Origin: Lasiodiplodia sp. COLG20
Taxonomy: Eukaryota > Ascomycota > Dothideomycetes > Botryosphaeriales > Botryosphaeriaceae
DNA: 64,000 bases
NCBI GenBank assembly: GCA_009801085.1
Contig: VNWV01000001.1
Location: forward strand, 558,001-622,000
Reading direction: 5' to 3'
The notes beneath the pieces were generated by a model, which saw nothing but the letters and a program-made list of their open reading frames with translations, had not been told where the DNA came from and searched no databases. The stretch's first letter is position 1, and the number at the start of each line of letters is the position of its first letter. Shown piece by piece: positions 53,820 through 64,000 of this stretch. Both the position numbers and the translations under genes were made by a program.

Positions 53820-56375
53820 GCCGCACGTTCTCTTGAAGCACGATCAAATGAAAGGGTACGTTGTGTGCTTAAGGTGGCACCACGGAAAAAAGGGAGTAAG
53901 GCGTTCGGGCATGTAGATAAATCCTTTTAATGAGAGCCGGATGCTCTGGCGGATGCCGGTGGCTTGGCGTTGGTGGGAGAAAATACAGTAGACATTGGAA
54001 TGCGAGTATGCCTTGCGCACTGCTGAACACGTTGAAAATTCTGCCTGGCCGCGTATGTCGACAGATTCTTCTGTACCGCGACGCCCGGGCCATTCATTCA
54101 ACGTCCCCCCGTGGTGGCTCAGCTACTGCATTCTTATGAGCCAATCTCGTGCAATCTGCGCGCTCGAGGCTGAGCCGCGCTGACGAACCCCACCTATCGA
54201 TATCGTTTTCTGCATACGAGCCTAGCGCGGGTCAAAGATAGAAATCGTTGTTAGTGGTACCTTCGCGGCGAGCCAGACCTACCGGCGCCCAGCCCCCCAC
54301 CAAATCCGTTAGCTGGTAGCCGGTCCGTCCTGGGATGCGGAAACCGGTATGGGAATTTCCAAGCTTTCCGTGTTACATGTGACATCGCTAGACATATAGA
54401 GGCTGCGGTTTCAGGATGCATTCAGGATAGTGTCTCACATCGTTGTTCCCCGCAATCGCAGATGTCAAATACTGAGAGCGTGGAGCTCATGGAAATGAGA
54501 AGGGCAAAGGCAATTATACAAAACGTGGAGAGTTCGACCCGCACGAGACATCATCGGGCGCGCTAGCGAACGTTAACCCTCTCGCAAATATGGTTTGGAC
54601 GTGAGGCACAGCGAGCTGCGAATACTCGCTTGGGAGGAGCTGCATTGATGCCGTCTGCCTTCACGTGCCAGGACCACACAGATTTTGTATCAGCGTCTCA
54701 CATTCGCCGCTAGCCGGTGTGCGCAATTCGCAAAGTGGAACTCTTGCAATAAGAGCCGCAACCAGCACAGCGATTGGCCAGGGTGCCGACAGGGTGGCGC
54801 CGGTGCGGCGCGAAGGCGGGCCAGTCGGGACCGCGGAGGCCGCGCCCGCGCACAAGAAGCAGAATTCGAGTCAGGCAAGGCCGGTGAAGCAGTCCCTTCA
54901 TCGCGGGCGGTGGAGGGTGTCATGATTTGCGTGGTACGCAATCCGACAAGGGCTGGTGGGCTGGCCCAACGATCAGCAGACTGGGTCACGCCGGCGGGCC
55001 CGATGCGGTTGCGGCAGGATTGGTGGCCGTCTGGCACCGGGCGGAGGAGACAACCCCGGCGCAGGGCGATCGCTGCGGGATGATCAAGCAGCGACGATGA
55101 TGATGATGTTGATGAGCTGGCTGCAGCGCGATTTCCAAGAGACAGCGGTACAAATTTAGAAGTGATGGTACGGCTGGGATGGTGGTTACAGGGCGTCTCG
55201 TAACTGCAGAGCGCAATCGGCGTGGCGACGGCGATGACGCACGGATGGGGGCCTTGGCCGCTGGGCCGGTTGGCATTGCCGCCGTCGCCGTCGCTGGACG
55301 CGCTGGGCTGTCCGGCGCGGCGCTGGTGCTGCGATGCGCGCGCTCGCGGTACGACGAGGAGTCGTGAGGACGAGAGGGGGACAAGAAGTCGGCCGCGCCT
55401 GGTCGCGCGTCCAGGGCGCGCCGGCCCTGGCTGGAATTGGGTGCGGAGAACCGGGCGGGGGCTGCCCCGTGCCTGCAGGGTGTGCAGGGCTGTGGCTATG
55501 TTGCGCGCCGCCGCCGATGGCAATCTCTCGCGCAAGGAAGAGGGAGCTGGAACGCGCGCGCGCAGAGCCAGCGCAGGCTCCTGTAACGGTCGGGCGGGCA
55601 GCTGCGACGGCGGCGAAGGGGCAATGCGGCCATCCTCCAAACCCCACAAGAAGATCGCTGCGAAAGGCCGCTAGCGCCGCGTGTCGTGTACCAGCTCGCA
55701 ATTAATTACGGTAATACGAAAAACCGCGCGCGGCAGAGCACGCCAGAGCACGCCCCTGACTGTCTAAGACGCACCCGTCGCTGGCGCATTCCTCACTTCC
55801 GCCGTCCGGAGTGTCAGACACGCCTGCTCAGCCCCAATACGTCCCGCCCGACGCCCTCAGGAGCGTCCCAGGCCGCGCACTCGCCAGACCCCGTCCGCTC
55901 GTTCACCACCACCAGATTTCCTTTGCCTAGTGCTCGTCTCCTCCTCGTCTTCAACCTCCCAGCGCCGCGAGCGAGCAGCGTCACCTGCGCCAACCACATT
56001 TCCCACGGTCGTTACTCGCGCTAGGCTCGATCGAAAGCGTCAGTCGGTCGCCTTTGCCCAGCCGCCCTTTCTCCTTCCCGGTTTTGGTCGCTCGGCCTTG
56101 TCATCGTCGCAGCAACACCTGCTCCGCGCATTCCACGCAAGCCGCCCGCCAACCGCCCAGCCACCGCTCGTTCAACACTCCACCTGCTCCCCCGACCCCA
56201 TCTCTCGCTGCCCCCAAACCACCCACGCCCGCCCGCATTCTCCGGATCGACCGCTGCTGGTTTGGCGCATCCGCTTTGATTGTACTCGCCCGAGTACCGG
56301 CTCTAGGAGGCGGCGCATCACCGCCTCTGCTCCCTCGCGACCACCCGCTTGATCCCGCGACTCGCTCTCCGCAAC
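53820..56375. other. 2.6-kb intergenic region and long leader upstream of the TRP-like channel
   Basis: No exon is supported. A long minus-strand open stretch (54690-55649) has a strongly biased composition and no ATG at its start. The last 700 bases before the channel ATG are pyrimidine-rich, as in a long 5' leader. GAT-rich short repeats lie near 55094-55114. Confidence 0.45.
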
Positions 56376-58713
56376 ATGCGATCCTCACTGTTCGCCGGCG
56401 CGCTGTCCGCGCTGGCCGCGCTGCTGCCCACCGCCTCGGCCGAGCGTCTCATTGAGTCCAAGTCTCTGAACCCGTGCATGGCCAACTCCAGCTTCTCGGC
56501 AACCCTCTTCAACGTCGTCTTCACCCCCGACAACAAGACGCTGTCTTTCAACATCGTGGGAGTTTCGGATATCTCTGGAAATGTCACCGCCGACCTGGAG
56601 GTCTTCGCCTACGGCTTCCGCGCGTTGCAGAAGACCCTAGACCCGTGCGACAGCGCCGATTTGAAGGGTCTCTGCCCGATGAACACCGGCCAGATCAACA
56701 TCAAGTCGAACCTTCCTCTTGAGGCCGACGCCATCGAGAACGTTCCAAGTAAGTTGCACCGAACTGTGCCGCGTGTCCGAGACACGTAATAGAGTGCTGA
56801 CACTTCTCAGACATCGCCTACACGGTCCCCGATCTCGACGGCAAGGTCCAGATTTACATCAACGATACTGATACCGGCGTTCCGCTTGCCTGCGTCGAGG
56901 CCGAGCTGTCCAACGGAAAGACCGTCTACCAGAAGGGTGTTGGATGGGCTACTGCTGTCATTGCTGGTTCTGGTCTCGCGGCCTCTGCTATCACGTCCGG
57001 ACTTGGTCACTCCAACACTGCCGCCCATGTCGCTTCCAACGCGCTCTCGCTTTTCGGCTATTTCCAGGCCCAAGCTTACATTGGCATGACCGCCGTCGAG
57101 CTTCCCCCTATTGTCGCATCGTGGACTCAGAACTTCCAATGGAGCATGGGTATTATCCACGTTAGCTTCCTGCAGGATATGGCGACCTGGTATCAGCGTG
57201 CGACTGGCGGAACTCCCTCGACCGTGCTTTCTAGCCTGGCAACCACTTCGGTCGACGTGCAGAAGCGATCGCTTGATGTTGTTAAGCGCTTTGCCAAGCG
57301 TACTCTGCAGGCGAGGAGCAACAACGAGGTCAACCAGGCCGAGACTACTAGCACTGTCACGGTCCACGGTATCGAGAGAGTGGGTTTCCGCGCCAACATC
57401 GAGCTGACCAACATCTTCCTCACTGGATATGCTTTCTTCGTCATCTTCGTCATCCTCGTCGTTCTGGGAGTCGCCCTCTTCAAGGGAGTCCTCGAACTTC
57501 TGGCCAAGAATGGAAAGATGTCTGGCACGAAGTTCCAGGAGTTCAGGAATGGATGGTTGACTGTCCTGAAGGGAATTCTTTTCCGTATCGTAAGTGCAGC
57601 GTTTGTCTTTGCGCTGAATGGCTCGCTAATGTCGCAATAGGTTCTGATTGGTTTCCCGCAAATGGTTGTGCTCTGCTTCTGGGAACTGACGGTTAAGGAT
57701 TCGGCTGCGGAAATCGTTCTCGCCATTTTCACGATCGTCACCATGGTTTGCATTCTCGGATGGGCGTCCTCCAAGGTCATTCGCATCGCGCAAAGATCGA
57801 TCCAGATGCACAAGAACCCAGCCTACATTCTGTACTCGGATCCGGTGTCGCTCAACAAATGGGGCTTCCTCTACGTTCAGTTCAAGGCCACGGCTTACTA
57901 CTTCATCGTGCCTGTCCTGGCTTTCACTCTGGTCAAGGGAATGTTCATTGCCCTGGGACAGGGAAGCGGAACCACTCAGGCGGTCGCACTGGTCCTCCTT
58001 GAGGCCGGTATGCTCATTGCCGTCAGCATTCTGCGCCCGTACATGGACAAGAAGACCAACGCGTTCAACATTGCCATTTCGGCCATCAACTTCATCAGTT
58101 CTATTTTCCTGCTGGTTTTCACGAGCATTTTCAACCAGCCGGTAAGCATCATGCGATCAATCCCTGAAGGTCAAAGCGCTAATTTAATTAAATCCAGGGT
58201 CTCGTTACTGGTGTCATGGGTGTGATCTTTTTCGTTTACAACGCCGTATTCGCACTCGTTCTCCTCATCATGGTCCTCGGGTCCTCGTATCTCGCACTTA
58301 CCTCGAAGAACCCCGACACCCGTTACCAGCCCATGCGCGACGACAGGGGCTCGTTCATCAAGTCTCAAACGCAACTGACGACGGAGCTTGACGCCTTGGG
58401 AGCGACTGCGCGCGGTGAAGGAAAGACGGGACCGTACAAGCGCACTGGCATCGACGATGATGAGGAGTCGTTTTCGTCTGGTTCGCACTCGCAGCCGAAG
58501 GGCGCTGAGGCGGGTTACTACGGTGCTCCGCGCAGCCCTGTGGACCCATCGGTACCGATGTTCCCCGCCAACGGAGGAGACAACAGGACCGGCCCGCCGC
58601 CGTCGTACGCATCACCGAACGCGCCGGCCCGCACGGGCACCATGGGTAGCGACCGGTTCAGAGCACAGAACAACGCCAGCCCATGGCAGCGGGGTGCCGG
58701 ATACGACCATTAA
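56376..58713 (+). CDS. FLC-family TRP-like ion channel / flavin carrier protein
   Basis: Exons 56376-56748, 56811-57589, 57641-58141 and 58198-58713, 722 aa, with introns of 62, 51 and 56 nt. An N-terminal signal peptide (MRSSLFAGALSALAALLPTA, cut near SA-E) precedes a luminal ML-like beta domain with paired cysteines (NPCMANSSFSATLFNV, DPCDSADLKGLCPMN). A C-terminal block of about nine membrane helices starts at VGWATAVIAGSGLAASAITS. Further conserved stretches are FQWSMGIIHVSFLQDMATWY, WGFLYVQFKATAYYFIVPVL and RPYMDKKTNAFNIAISAINF. A disordered cytosolic tail follows (FPANGGDNRTGPPPSYASPN). Yeast Flc1-3 and fungal FlcA are ER/plasma-membrane proteins linked to FAD import, calcium homeostasis and wall integrity; the family is also called TRP-like. 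Length fits (about 700-800 aa). Confidence 0.94.
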
Positions 58714-60446
58714 AGTGAAGATCGAATCATCGACTCGTGCAGCGGGAAGCGGGGAGTGTGGGGGGCATGAGAAAGAGCCCGCCCTTTAATCGCGACCCAA
58801 GCTGACGAGTATGATGATGGATGACGATAATTCAAGCGTGGAGGTTTTCTTTTAACGGACTGCTTTTACTGTTTTGTACAAACGCGATATCACCACGCAT
58901 TTAGGCGGTGTTTCTTCCTTTCAGGTTTTCCTTGCTTTGTGTGTCACTGCCTCACCATTTCCTTGCTCGTCGTTTTATTTTCCAAAAAGGGCCACCGCGT
59001 ACGCGCGAGTGGCGGCCTTTCTTCTTCGATTTTTGTCACGCCCTGGAATACCCAGCCCAGGCTCTGATTCTCGTTGCTGCTGCGCATAACCTCTACTACG
59101 AACATACATTTTCACCTCTCTCTTCTACTCTTGCCCACACGGGCACTGGCACGAGTCTACTTGGGTACTTAGGGCATTCTACAAGCCGCCATCCGTCAGG
59201 AGGCGGCCAACTAGGGGGGGCTTTTTCATCGCAGGGTAAACCGGCGCTTTGTATTGGATAAAAGGCAAAGCAGTAGGCTCAAAGTCGGCTCAATATCAAC
59301 TACCGAAAATAATACAAAGCCTTCTCTCCCATGCCGCAGATTCCGCTGATGACTTATCGTGATAGTGACGGCACTAGCTGTACCTGCATGCGGCTTGGGC
59401 GCCAGTGGGTGGGGACGGGACGGATAGTGGAGAGCTGAAGGCGCGGGCTCTTGCAGGCCCGGCCGACGGGGGCATGCCAATCACATCTCGACTGTGGACC
59501 TGTCAGATGGCGATTTGCCGAATGGGGGCGCCGCGTGCCAAGAAAGTCACGATGGACGTCATTAAAGGCTTTTTTCTCCAAATCTCCGCGACTCGTTCGG
59601 GAACAGGGCCCCAGAAGCCGGAGGTCGCGGCGGGCTGCTGACTCTCGCGCGCACGCATCAGCGATGCGATCGGGACGGACGGCGATGCGGGGGAGGGCGG
59701 CGGGTGCTGAGATGAGGGCAGTGCGTGGTTGTGTGTAGCAGGCGGTGCAATGGCAGCCAATGGCGGCGGCCACGCGTTGGTCGACTGGCGCGCAACCGCA
59801 AGGGCTGAGAAGACGAGAACGGCGGCACGTGTGGCTGGCTCTGGCCCTGCGCGCCCGCGGATCTTCGCGCGCAGGGCTTTTGCCATCTCTACAGCGCGAT
59901 CGTGGGCGCGAGCCGATACCAGCGATAGCGAGGGCGCCGTTTATCTGGCGTATCTCGCCCCGAAATTTCCGTGAGCAGGTCCTCTCCCTCCCTCTCCTGT
60001 CAGGCATCGTTGGTTCTGCTCTAATGTCGTCTGACGTGTGAACCACTGCTACTCCTGCGCCCCTCCGTCATGGCTATATAGGTTAGCTGCACGACCACGG
60101 CCGCTCACCAGCAACGCAAGGTCGAAGGTGGGTAATCTGCATGTTTCCCCGGGATTTTGGCGCGACCTCAAATTTTTCCTCTCGCAGCAGGGTTTAACAA
60201 GTGACATAGGGGAAATTTTAGCTTTCGCATTCCATCCGCTGCGAAGGGAGCTTTTCCGTGGCCTCACCTAACCCTTCCCGCCTGACGGCACTGGTACCAC
60301 CGTCTTCAGCCGCTCATATCATCATGGATCCGAGTGCTTTCCATTCCTGTCGCATACATAGCCTGTAACCTCCTCCCGCCCTCTGGACACCCCATTGTTA
60401 CCCACCACCATCAAACCTGCTTTTAGGATCTTCGCCGCGACAGAAA
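58714..60446. other. 1.7-kb intergenic region between the channel and kinase genes
   Basis: The first half is the 3' flank of the channel gene. The second half holds the promoter and leader of the kinase gene. A 230-codon minus-strand frame (59354-60046) was judged spurious. No exon is supported. Confidence 0.45.
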
Positions 60447-62183
60447 ATGGCGCTCTCCAATAATGGCGGCGACTCCACCATGACTCCGCCGGCCACACCC
60501 ACCAGCCCCCGCTTCACCACTCTGCCAATCCGGAGCAGCCACACCGCGTCAGGCGCCAAACACAATGCACTACAGACCATAAATACCACCATAACTATTG
60601 GCAACAATCCCAAATCCAGCATGTCCTCTCCTTCGTCCTATTCATACACCTCTCCGGACGGAGTCTGGGAAAACTCAACACCCTATGCAATAATGCACGA
60701 GGCCCCCATTGGCACGGGACTGTGGAGCTCCGTCTACCTGGCCACCCCGCGGACTGGGGGAATGCAGTCACCAATTGCCTATGCGCAGCAGTACATCGCA
60801 TCAGCATCACCAACATCACCAGAAACACCTCCGGCAACGCCCGTCAGGCGGCGCGGCCAATCCAACTCATCTACGGATTCGTACATGACGCAATTCTCCA
60901 GCAGCACCGCCGCCTCGACCGCCACTCAAGCCGGCGTGACCTCCGAACTCACTGCCACTAGCGGGGGCCACCGTCCTTTGTCTTCCCCTCCTCCCCCTCC
61001 CGCTCCATCGGCGATATGGGCGATCAAGGCGCCAGCTGACCGCGCCGCATTCAGCGTGATTCGCTCCGAGGCACGCATGCTCACGCACATCTTCTCTTCC
61101 ACCACCAAGACGACCAACAACAACGACGACGATGAGAAGAAGCCGTCGTCGCCGACGGACTTCATGGTCCCCTTCCTCGGCCTGGATCCCCGCAGCGGCG
61201 GACTCCTGATGCAAGCGCTGCCGCTGACGCTTGAGGACCTCATCCGCGGCGACCTAGCATCGTTTGGTGCCGGGGCCGACGGCGAGGCGGCGCGCGCGCG
61301 GCTTGTCGCGAGCCTGTTCCCGCGGCTGGCGGCTCGGCTGCTGACGGGGCTGCAGTGGTTGCACGAGGACGCGGGCGTGGTGCATGCAGACGTCAAACCG
61401 TCCAACATCTTGCTACGGCCGGCGAGGGAGGGCGTGGCGGAGGCTATGATCAGACGGAGGTTGCGCGGGGCGGCGGCCAGGCTGGCGACGGCGCCGCCGT
61501 CGTCGTTGATGGAGGAGGCGGGGAGGCCGTCGTTGTTGGTCCGTCGGGGCAACAGCAGTAGGAGCAGTAGCAGTGACGAGGAGGGAGGAGAGGAGGGGAA
61601 AGGAGAAAGAGTGGAGGAAGACGTCCGGACCATCGACTTCGAGCCACTCTACACCGACTTCAGCGCCGCCATCCCCATCCGCCCTTTTCCTTCGCCCTCG
61701 TCAGCGAGTGATCCGACTAACACGACTTCGCCGCCCTCTTCGCCCACATCACCATCAACAACGACGACCGCTACCGCCCCGCCTCCCCACCTCGCCGGCG
61801 GCACCTGGGACTTCCTCGCGCCAGAGCTGTGCCGACTCCACCCGGCCCCGGCGCCGCCGTCGCCCGCGACGGACGTGTACGCGCTCGGCGTCACGCTGCT
61901 GTGCGTCGTCGTCGGCGAGAGCCCGTTCGAGGCGCTGGCGGGCGGCAACGCGTTCAGGAAGAGGGAGATGGTCAAGTGCGGAGACGCGGTGGGGTTCGCG
62001 CGCGAGGTGCCGAGGGCGAGGTTCGCGCGGGTGAAGGGTGAGGTGGGCAAGAGGTGGAGGAGGAGAGAAGACGACGGCCAGGCGTGGGACTGGGAGAGGT
62101 GGATGAGGAGGGGCTTGGTGAAGAAGGCGGAGATGAGGGCTGGGGCGAAGGAGTGGAGGAGGGAATTGGAGGGATTGGCTTGA
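60447..62183 (+). CDS. Protein kinase with large inserts and a DFS motif (578 aa)
   Basis: Single exon from aaaATGGCG. An N-terminal Ser/Thr/Pro-rich region (1-75) precedes the kinase core. The glycine loop is APIGTGLWSSVYLA (about residues 85-98). A Ser/Thr/Pro insert of about 90 residues separates it from the beta3 strand IWAIKAPADRAAF (Lys194). The catalytic loop is VVHADVKPSNILL (His313, Asp315, Lys317, Asn320). An insert of about 75 residues rich in Ser/Glu/Arg follows. The metal-binding motif is YTDFSAAI (Asp404; DFS instead of DFG), and another Ser/Thr/Pro insert precedes GTWDFLAPELC (P+1/APE) and DVYALGVTLLCVVVGESPFE (helix F). All catalytic residues are present, so activity is likely. 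Not assigned to a named family; it is divergent from common Ser/Thr kinases. Confidence 0.82.
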   Translation: MALSNNGGDSTMTPPATPTSPRFTTLPIRSSHTASGAKHNALQTINTTITIGNNPKSSMSSPSSYSYTSPDGVWENSTPYAIMHEAPIGTGLWSSVYLATPRTGGMQSPIAYAQQYIASASPTSPETPPATPVRRRGQSNSSTDSYMTQFSSSTAASTATQAGVTSELTATSGGHRPLSSPPPPPAPSAIWAIKAPADRAAFSVIRSEARMLTHIFSSTTKTTNNNDDDEKKPSSPTDFMVPFLGLDPRSGGLLMQALPLTLEDLIRGDLASFGAGADGEAARARLVASLFPRLAARLLTGLQWLHEDAGVVHADVKPSNILLRPAREGVAEAMIRRRLRGAAARLATAPPSSLMEEAGRPSLLVRRGNSSRSSSSDEEGGEEGKGERVEEDVRTIDFEPLYTDFSAAIPIRPFPSPSSASDPTNTTSPPSSPTSPSTTTTATAPPPHLAGGTWDFLAPELCRLHPAPAPPSPATDVYALGVTLLCVVVGESPFEALAGGNAFRKREMVKCGDAVGFAREVPRARFARVKGEVGKRWRRREDDGQAWDWERWMRRGLVKKAEMRAGAKEWRRELEGLA

Positions 62184-63210
62184 AGATGATGGTGATGATG
62201 GAAAAAGGAATGAGCGATTTGAGGGAGAAAATTGTTTTCTTCGAAGGCGGCGGGGATGACGATTGCGGTATGTTGGGCCTGGTGTTGTGAATTTGCACCA
62301 TTCTATTCGACCTCCTTTTTTCCTTCTCTTTTTTTTTATCCTTCTTGCATCTGCGGAGTTAGCTGTGGGGCCTCAGGAGAGGCCCCGAAATTGTGGGGAT
62401 GGATTGGCAATAGACGGGGTCTGGAAATTGGACATGACTGGAAAGACTGGAGAGGAGATACCCCGATTTCATTCGCTTCTGCCAATGAATTCTTGATAAT
62501 GACATAGAAGGAGAGAGAGCTTGTTGAGACGTAGAGTACCTTTGTAATAACCTTGCCCTGGAGATATACTATAGACTGTTAGTTCGAGATGCATCATTTC
62601 CCGTAATAGGCATCAATCTATCTTCGACCGCATCGCTGGGAAAGGGTGGTCGACACAATTGGAAAGCGGCAGGGCGCGCGCATGCATCTGGTGGGGCGTC
62701 CGAGGGCTGACGGCATTCTGCAGGTACACACGATTTCCTCCCGCGGCATTCGGGTGAAGTTGTACCTGTGACTCTTGCAACAGCACGCAAGCATCGACGG
62801 AGAGGTATGAGTCAATTGAGAGCTTCGTCTTTTGGATCGGTTGAACAGCTGCTATGGGGCGCCGGACTCGGCTTAGCGCATCGACGGGGCTCCGGATAGC
62901 CGAGGTGTTAGTTTCCGCTGGAGCGCTGCGAGCAACTGTCACTTCGCCACCAGCTCGCGACCAGCGGCGACACGTGGCTGCGCAGGGGGTGCGAGGGCCG
63001 CAGAGGGTGCGCCTGTGACGGCCTGCTCCTCGCCGCGCCTGCTGGGCGGGCTGCGAGGCTTTTAGAGGAGCTGGAGCGCCGTCCTTTCACATGTTTAGAG
63101 AAGGCGGCGACGAAGCAACGGCAACGTCATGCCGCCGTTCTTCAGCTCACCCGCGGCACCGCCCCCAGACCACGCTCTCCACATGCCATGCAGGGATCCG
63201 CCCGCCTAGG

Positions 63211-63216
63211 CCTCGG
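63211..63216 (+). promoter_or_regulatory. CCTCGG hexamer 1 in the isocitrate lyase promoter (candidate FarA/FarB site)
   Basis: It lies about 306 bases before the ATG. In Aspergillus nidulans the isocitrate lyase gene acuD responds to fatty acids through FarA/FarB, whose core is CCTCGG; the same control here is an inference. Confidence 0.4.
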
Positions 63217-63282
63217 GCCAAAGGCGCCTGCTTGCCCCAAGCACCACGCATTACTCGATCGAGCGAGCTCCCCCAGATGCCG

Positions 63283-63288
63283 CCTCGG
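63283..63288 (+). promoter_or_regulatory. CCTCGG hexamer 2 in the isocitrate lyase promoter (candidate FarA/FarB site)
   Basis: A second copy in the same orientation, 67 bases after the first and directly followed by a CCAAT motif. Two copies close together make a functional site more likely than a single one. Confidence 0.4.
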
Positions 63289-63521
63289 TCCAATGGTTCA
63301 CAGCTCTCTTAGTCCTCTCACCCGACCCTACCCGAAGCAGGGCCAGTTATGGCTCATGGCTCGGCCTCCTCTGCGCAGCGCAGAGCTTCCAAGACGTTTA
63401 TATGACAGCTTAGCCCCCCGCCCTCTTGCCGTGAAGTCATACCCGCCGTGTGCTGCAATCCTCCCTCCACACCTTCTGTCCTCGTCCTCTTCCTCCATTC
63501 TCCCTCATACAGCTTGACATC

Positions 63522-64000
63522 ATGGCGACCGGCACCATGTTGCCCCAGATGGCCTCCCTCGACGCCGAGGAGCAGGCGTTCCAGCAGGAGGTCAAGGAGA
63601 TCCAGCAGTGGTGGTCCGACTCGCGGTGGAGGTACACCAAGCGCCCCTTCACGGCCGACCAGATTGCCACCAAGCGCGGCAACCTCAAGATCCAGTACCC
63701 GGGCAATGCGCAGTCCAAGAAGCTGTGGAGGACCGTCGAGGGCAGGTTCAAGGTACGCGGGAGGAACCCCAGGCTTTCACATGCCGGCCCCACTAAAAAA
63801 GCCAATGTCGACGTGACTGACAACCCCACAGAACAAGGACGCTAGCTTCACCTATGGCTGCTTGGACCCTGTCATGGTCACGCAGATGGCCAAGTACATT
63901 GACACCGTCTACGTCTCCGGCTGGCAGTGCTCGTCGACGGCCTCGTCGTCGGACGAGCCCGGCCCCGATCTTGCTGACTACCCCATGGTACGTTAGCAGC
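63522..64000 (+). CDS. ICL1: Isocitrate lyase, first two exons (continues beyond the right edge)
   Basis: Exons 63522-63752 and 63832-63987 with a 79-nt intron; a GTACGT donor at 63988 opens the next intron, and the window ends 13 bases later. The 129 visible residues match the N terminus of fungal isocitrate lyase: [60 protein letters not shown] and [20 protein letters not shown]. The catalytic KKCGH-type motif lies further on and is not in the window. The enzyme splits isocitrate into glyoxylate and succinate in the glyoxylate shunt, in peroxisomes/glyoxysomes of filamentous fungi, for growth on fatty acids or acetate. The full length would be about 530-560 aa. The start at 63522 is the first ATG; a second in-frame ATG lies 15 bases on. 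Confidence 0.95.

Larger units (their letters stand above)
62184..63521. promoter_or_regulatory. Intergenic region: 3' flank of the kinase gene and isocitrate lyase promoter
   Basis: No exon is supported in these 1,338 bases. The last 400 bases look like a promoter: two CCTCGG hexamers (63211-63216 and 63283-63288), a CCAAT pentamer at about 63290-63294 and a TATA-like TTTATATGA at 63397-63405, about 120 bases before the ATG. Confidence 0.5.

Noticed and set aside
54690..55649. Minus-strand frame of 319 codons upstream of the TRP-like channel
   Set aside because: No ATG at its start, Pro/Arg/Ser/Ala-rich, overlapping frames on both strands; reads as GC-rich intergenic DNA.
59354..60046. Minus-strand frame of 230 codons
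   Set aside because: No recognisable motif, Arg/Pro-rich and lies in promoter-like sequence.

Overview
The window is nuclear DNA of a filamentous ascomycete (Pezizomycotina; a Dothideomycete is the best guess, an inference only). Genes are split by many short GT-AG introns, mostly about 46-90 nt, with TTGAC/CTAAC-like branch sites. Gene families typical of filamentous fungi are present: a CPS1/DIP2-type adenylating protein, a HET-domain protein, an FLC-type TRP-like channel, a membrane ferric reductase and a glyoxylate-cycle isocitrate lyase. I see no rRNA, tRNA, CRISPR array or intact transposon. Gene models were built by hand; every multi-exon model was checked for GT-AG borders and an uninterrupted frame.

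Left part (1-14.2 kb): the N-terminal two thirds of a CPS1-like protein (-, runs off the left edge) diverges from a peroxisomal acyl-CoA thioesterase ending in SKL (+). Then follow LEU4 2-isopropylmalate synthase (+), an SDR oxidoreductase (+), a DUF1989 protein (+) and, convergent, an unrecognised protein made of repeated modules (-).

Middle (14.2-38.6 kb): a gene-poor stretch around a ferric-reductase-like gene (16.5-18.3 kb, -). Then come an orphan membrane-anchored protein (-), a disordered basic protein (+), a DUF7730-like protein (-), an amino-acid/choline-type permease (-), a seven-exon MFS transporter (-), prefoldin subunit 4 (-) and a membrane-anchored kinase-like protein that has lost its catalytic residues (-).

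Right part (38.6-64 kb): a single-pass Ser/Thr-rich sensor-like protein (+), a HET-domain protein with cysteine pairs (+), a second MFS transporter (-), a thiol methyltransferase-like gene (+), an OTU deubiquitinase (-) and an SDR ending in AKL (+). Next are a DUF1365 membrane protein (-) diverging from the nine-exon RNA helicase gene HAS1 (+), an FLC/TRP-like channel (+), a kinase with large inserts (+) and the first two exons of isocitrate lyase (+, runs off the right edge).

Most genes are housekeeping or transport and are not arranged as a metabolic cluster. One loose theme is peroxisomal and fatty-acid metabolism: the SKL thioesterase, the AKL SDR and isocitrate lyase each have a CCTCGG hexamer upstream, the core bound by the FarA/FarB fatty-acid regulators in Aspergillus. 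The best candidates for less-described biology are the repeated-module protein with an intron at the same Trp codon of two repeats, the membrane-anchored pseudokinase, and the HET protein with N- and C-terminal cysteine clusters.
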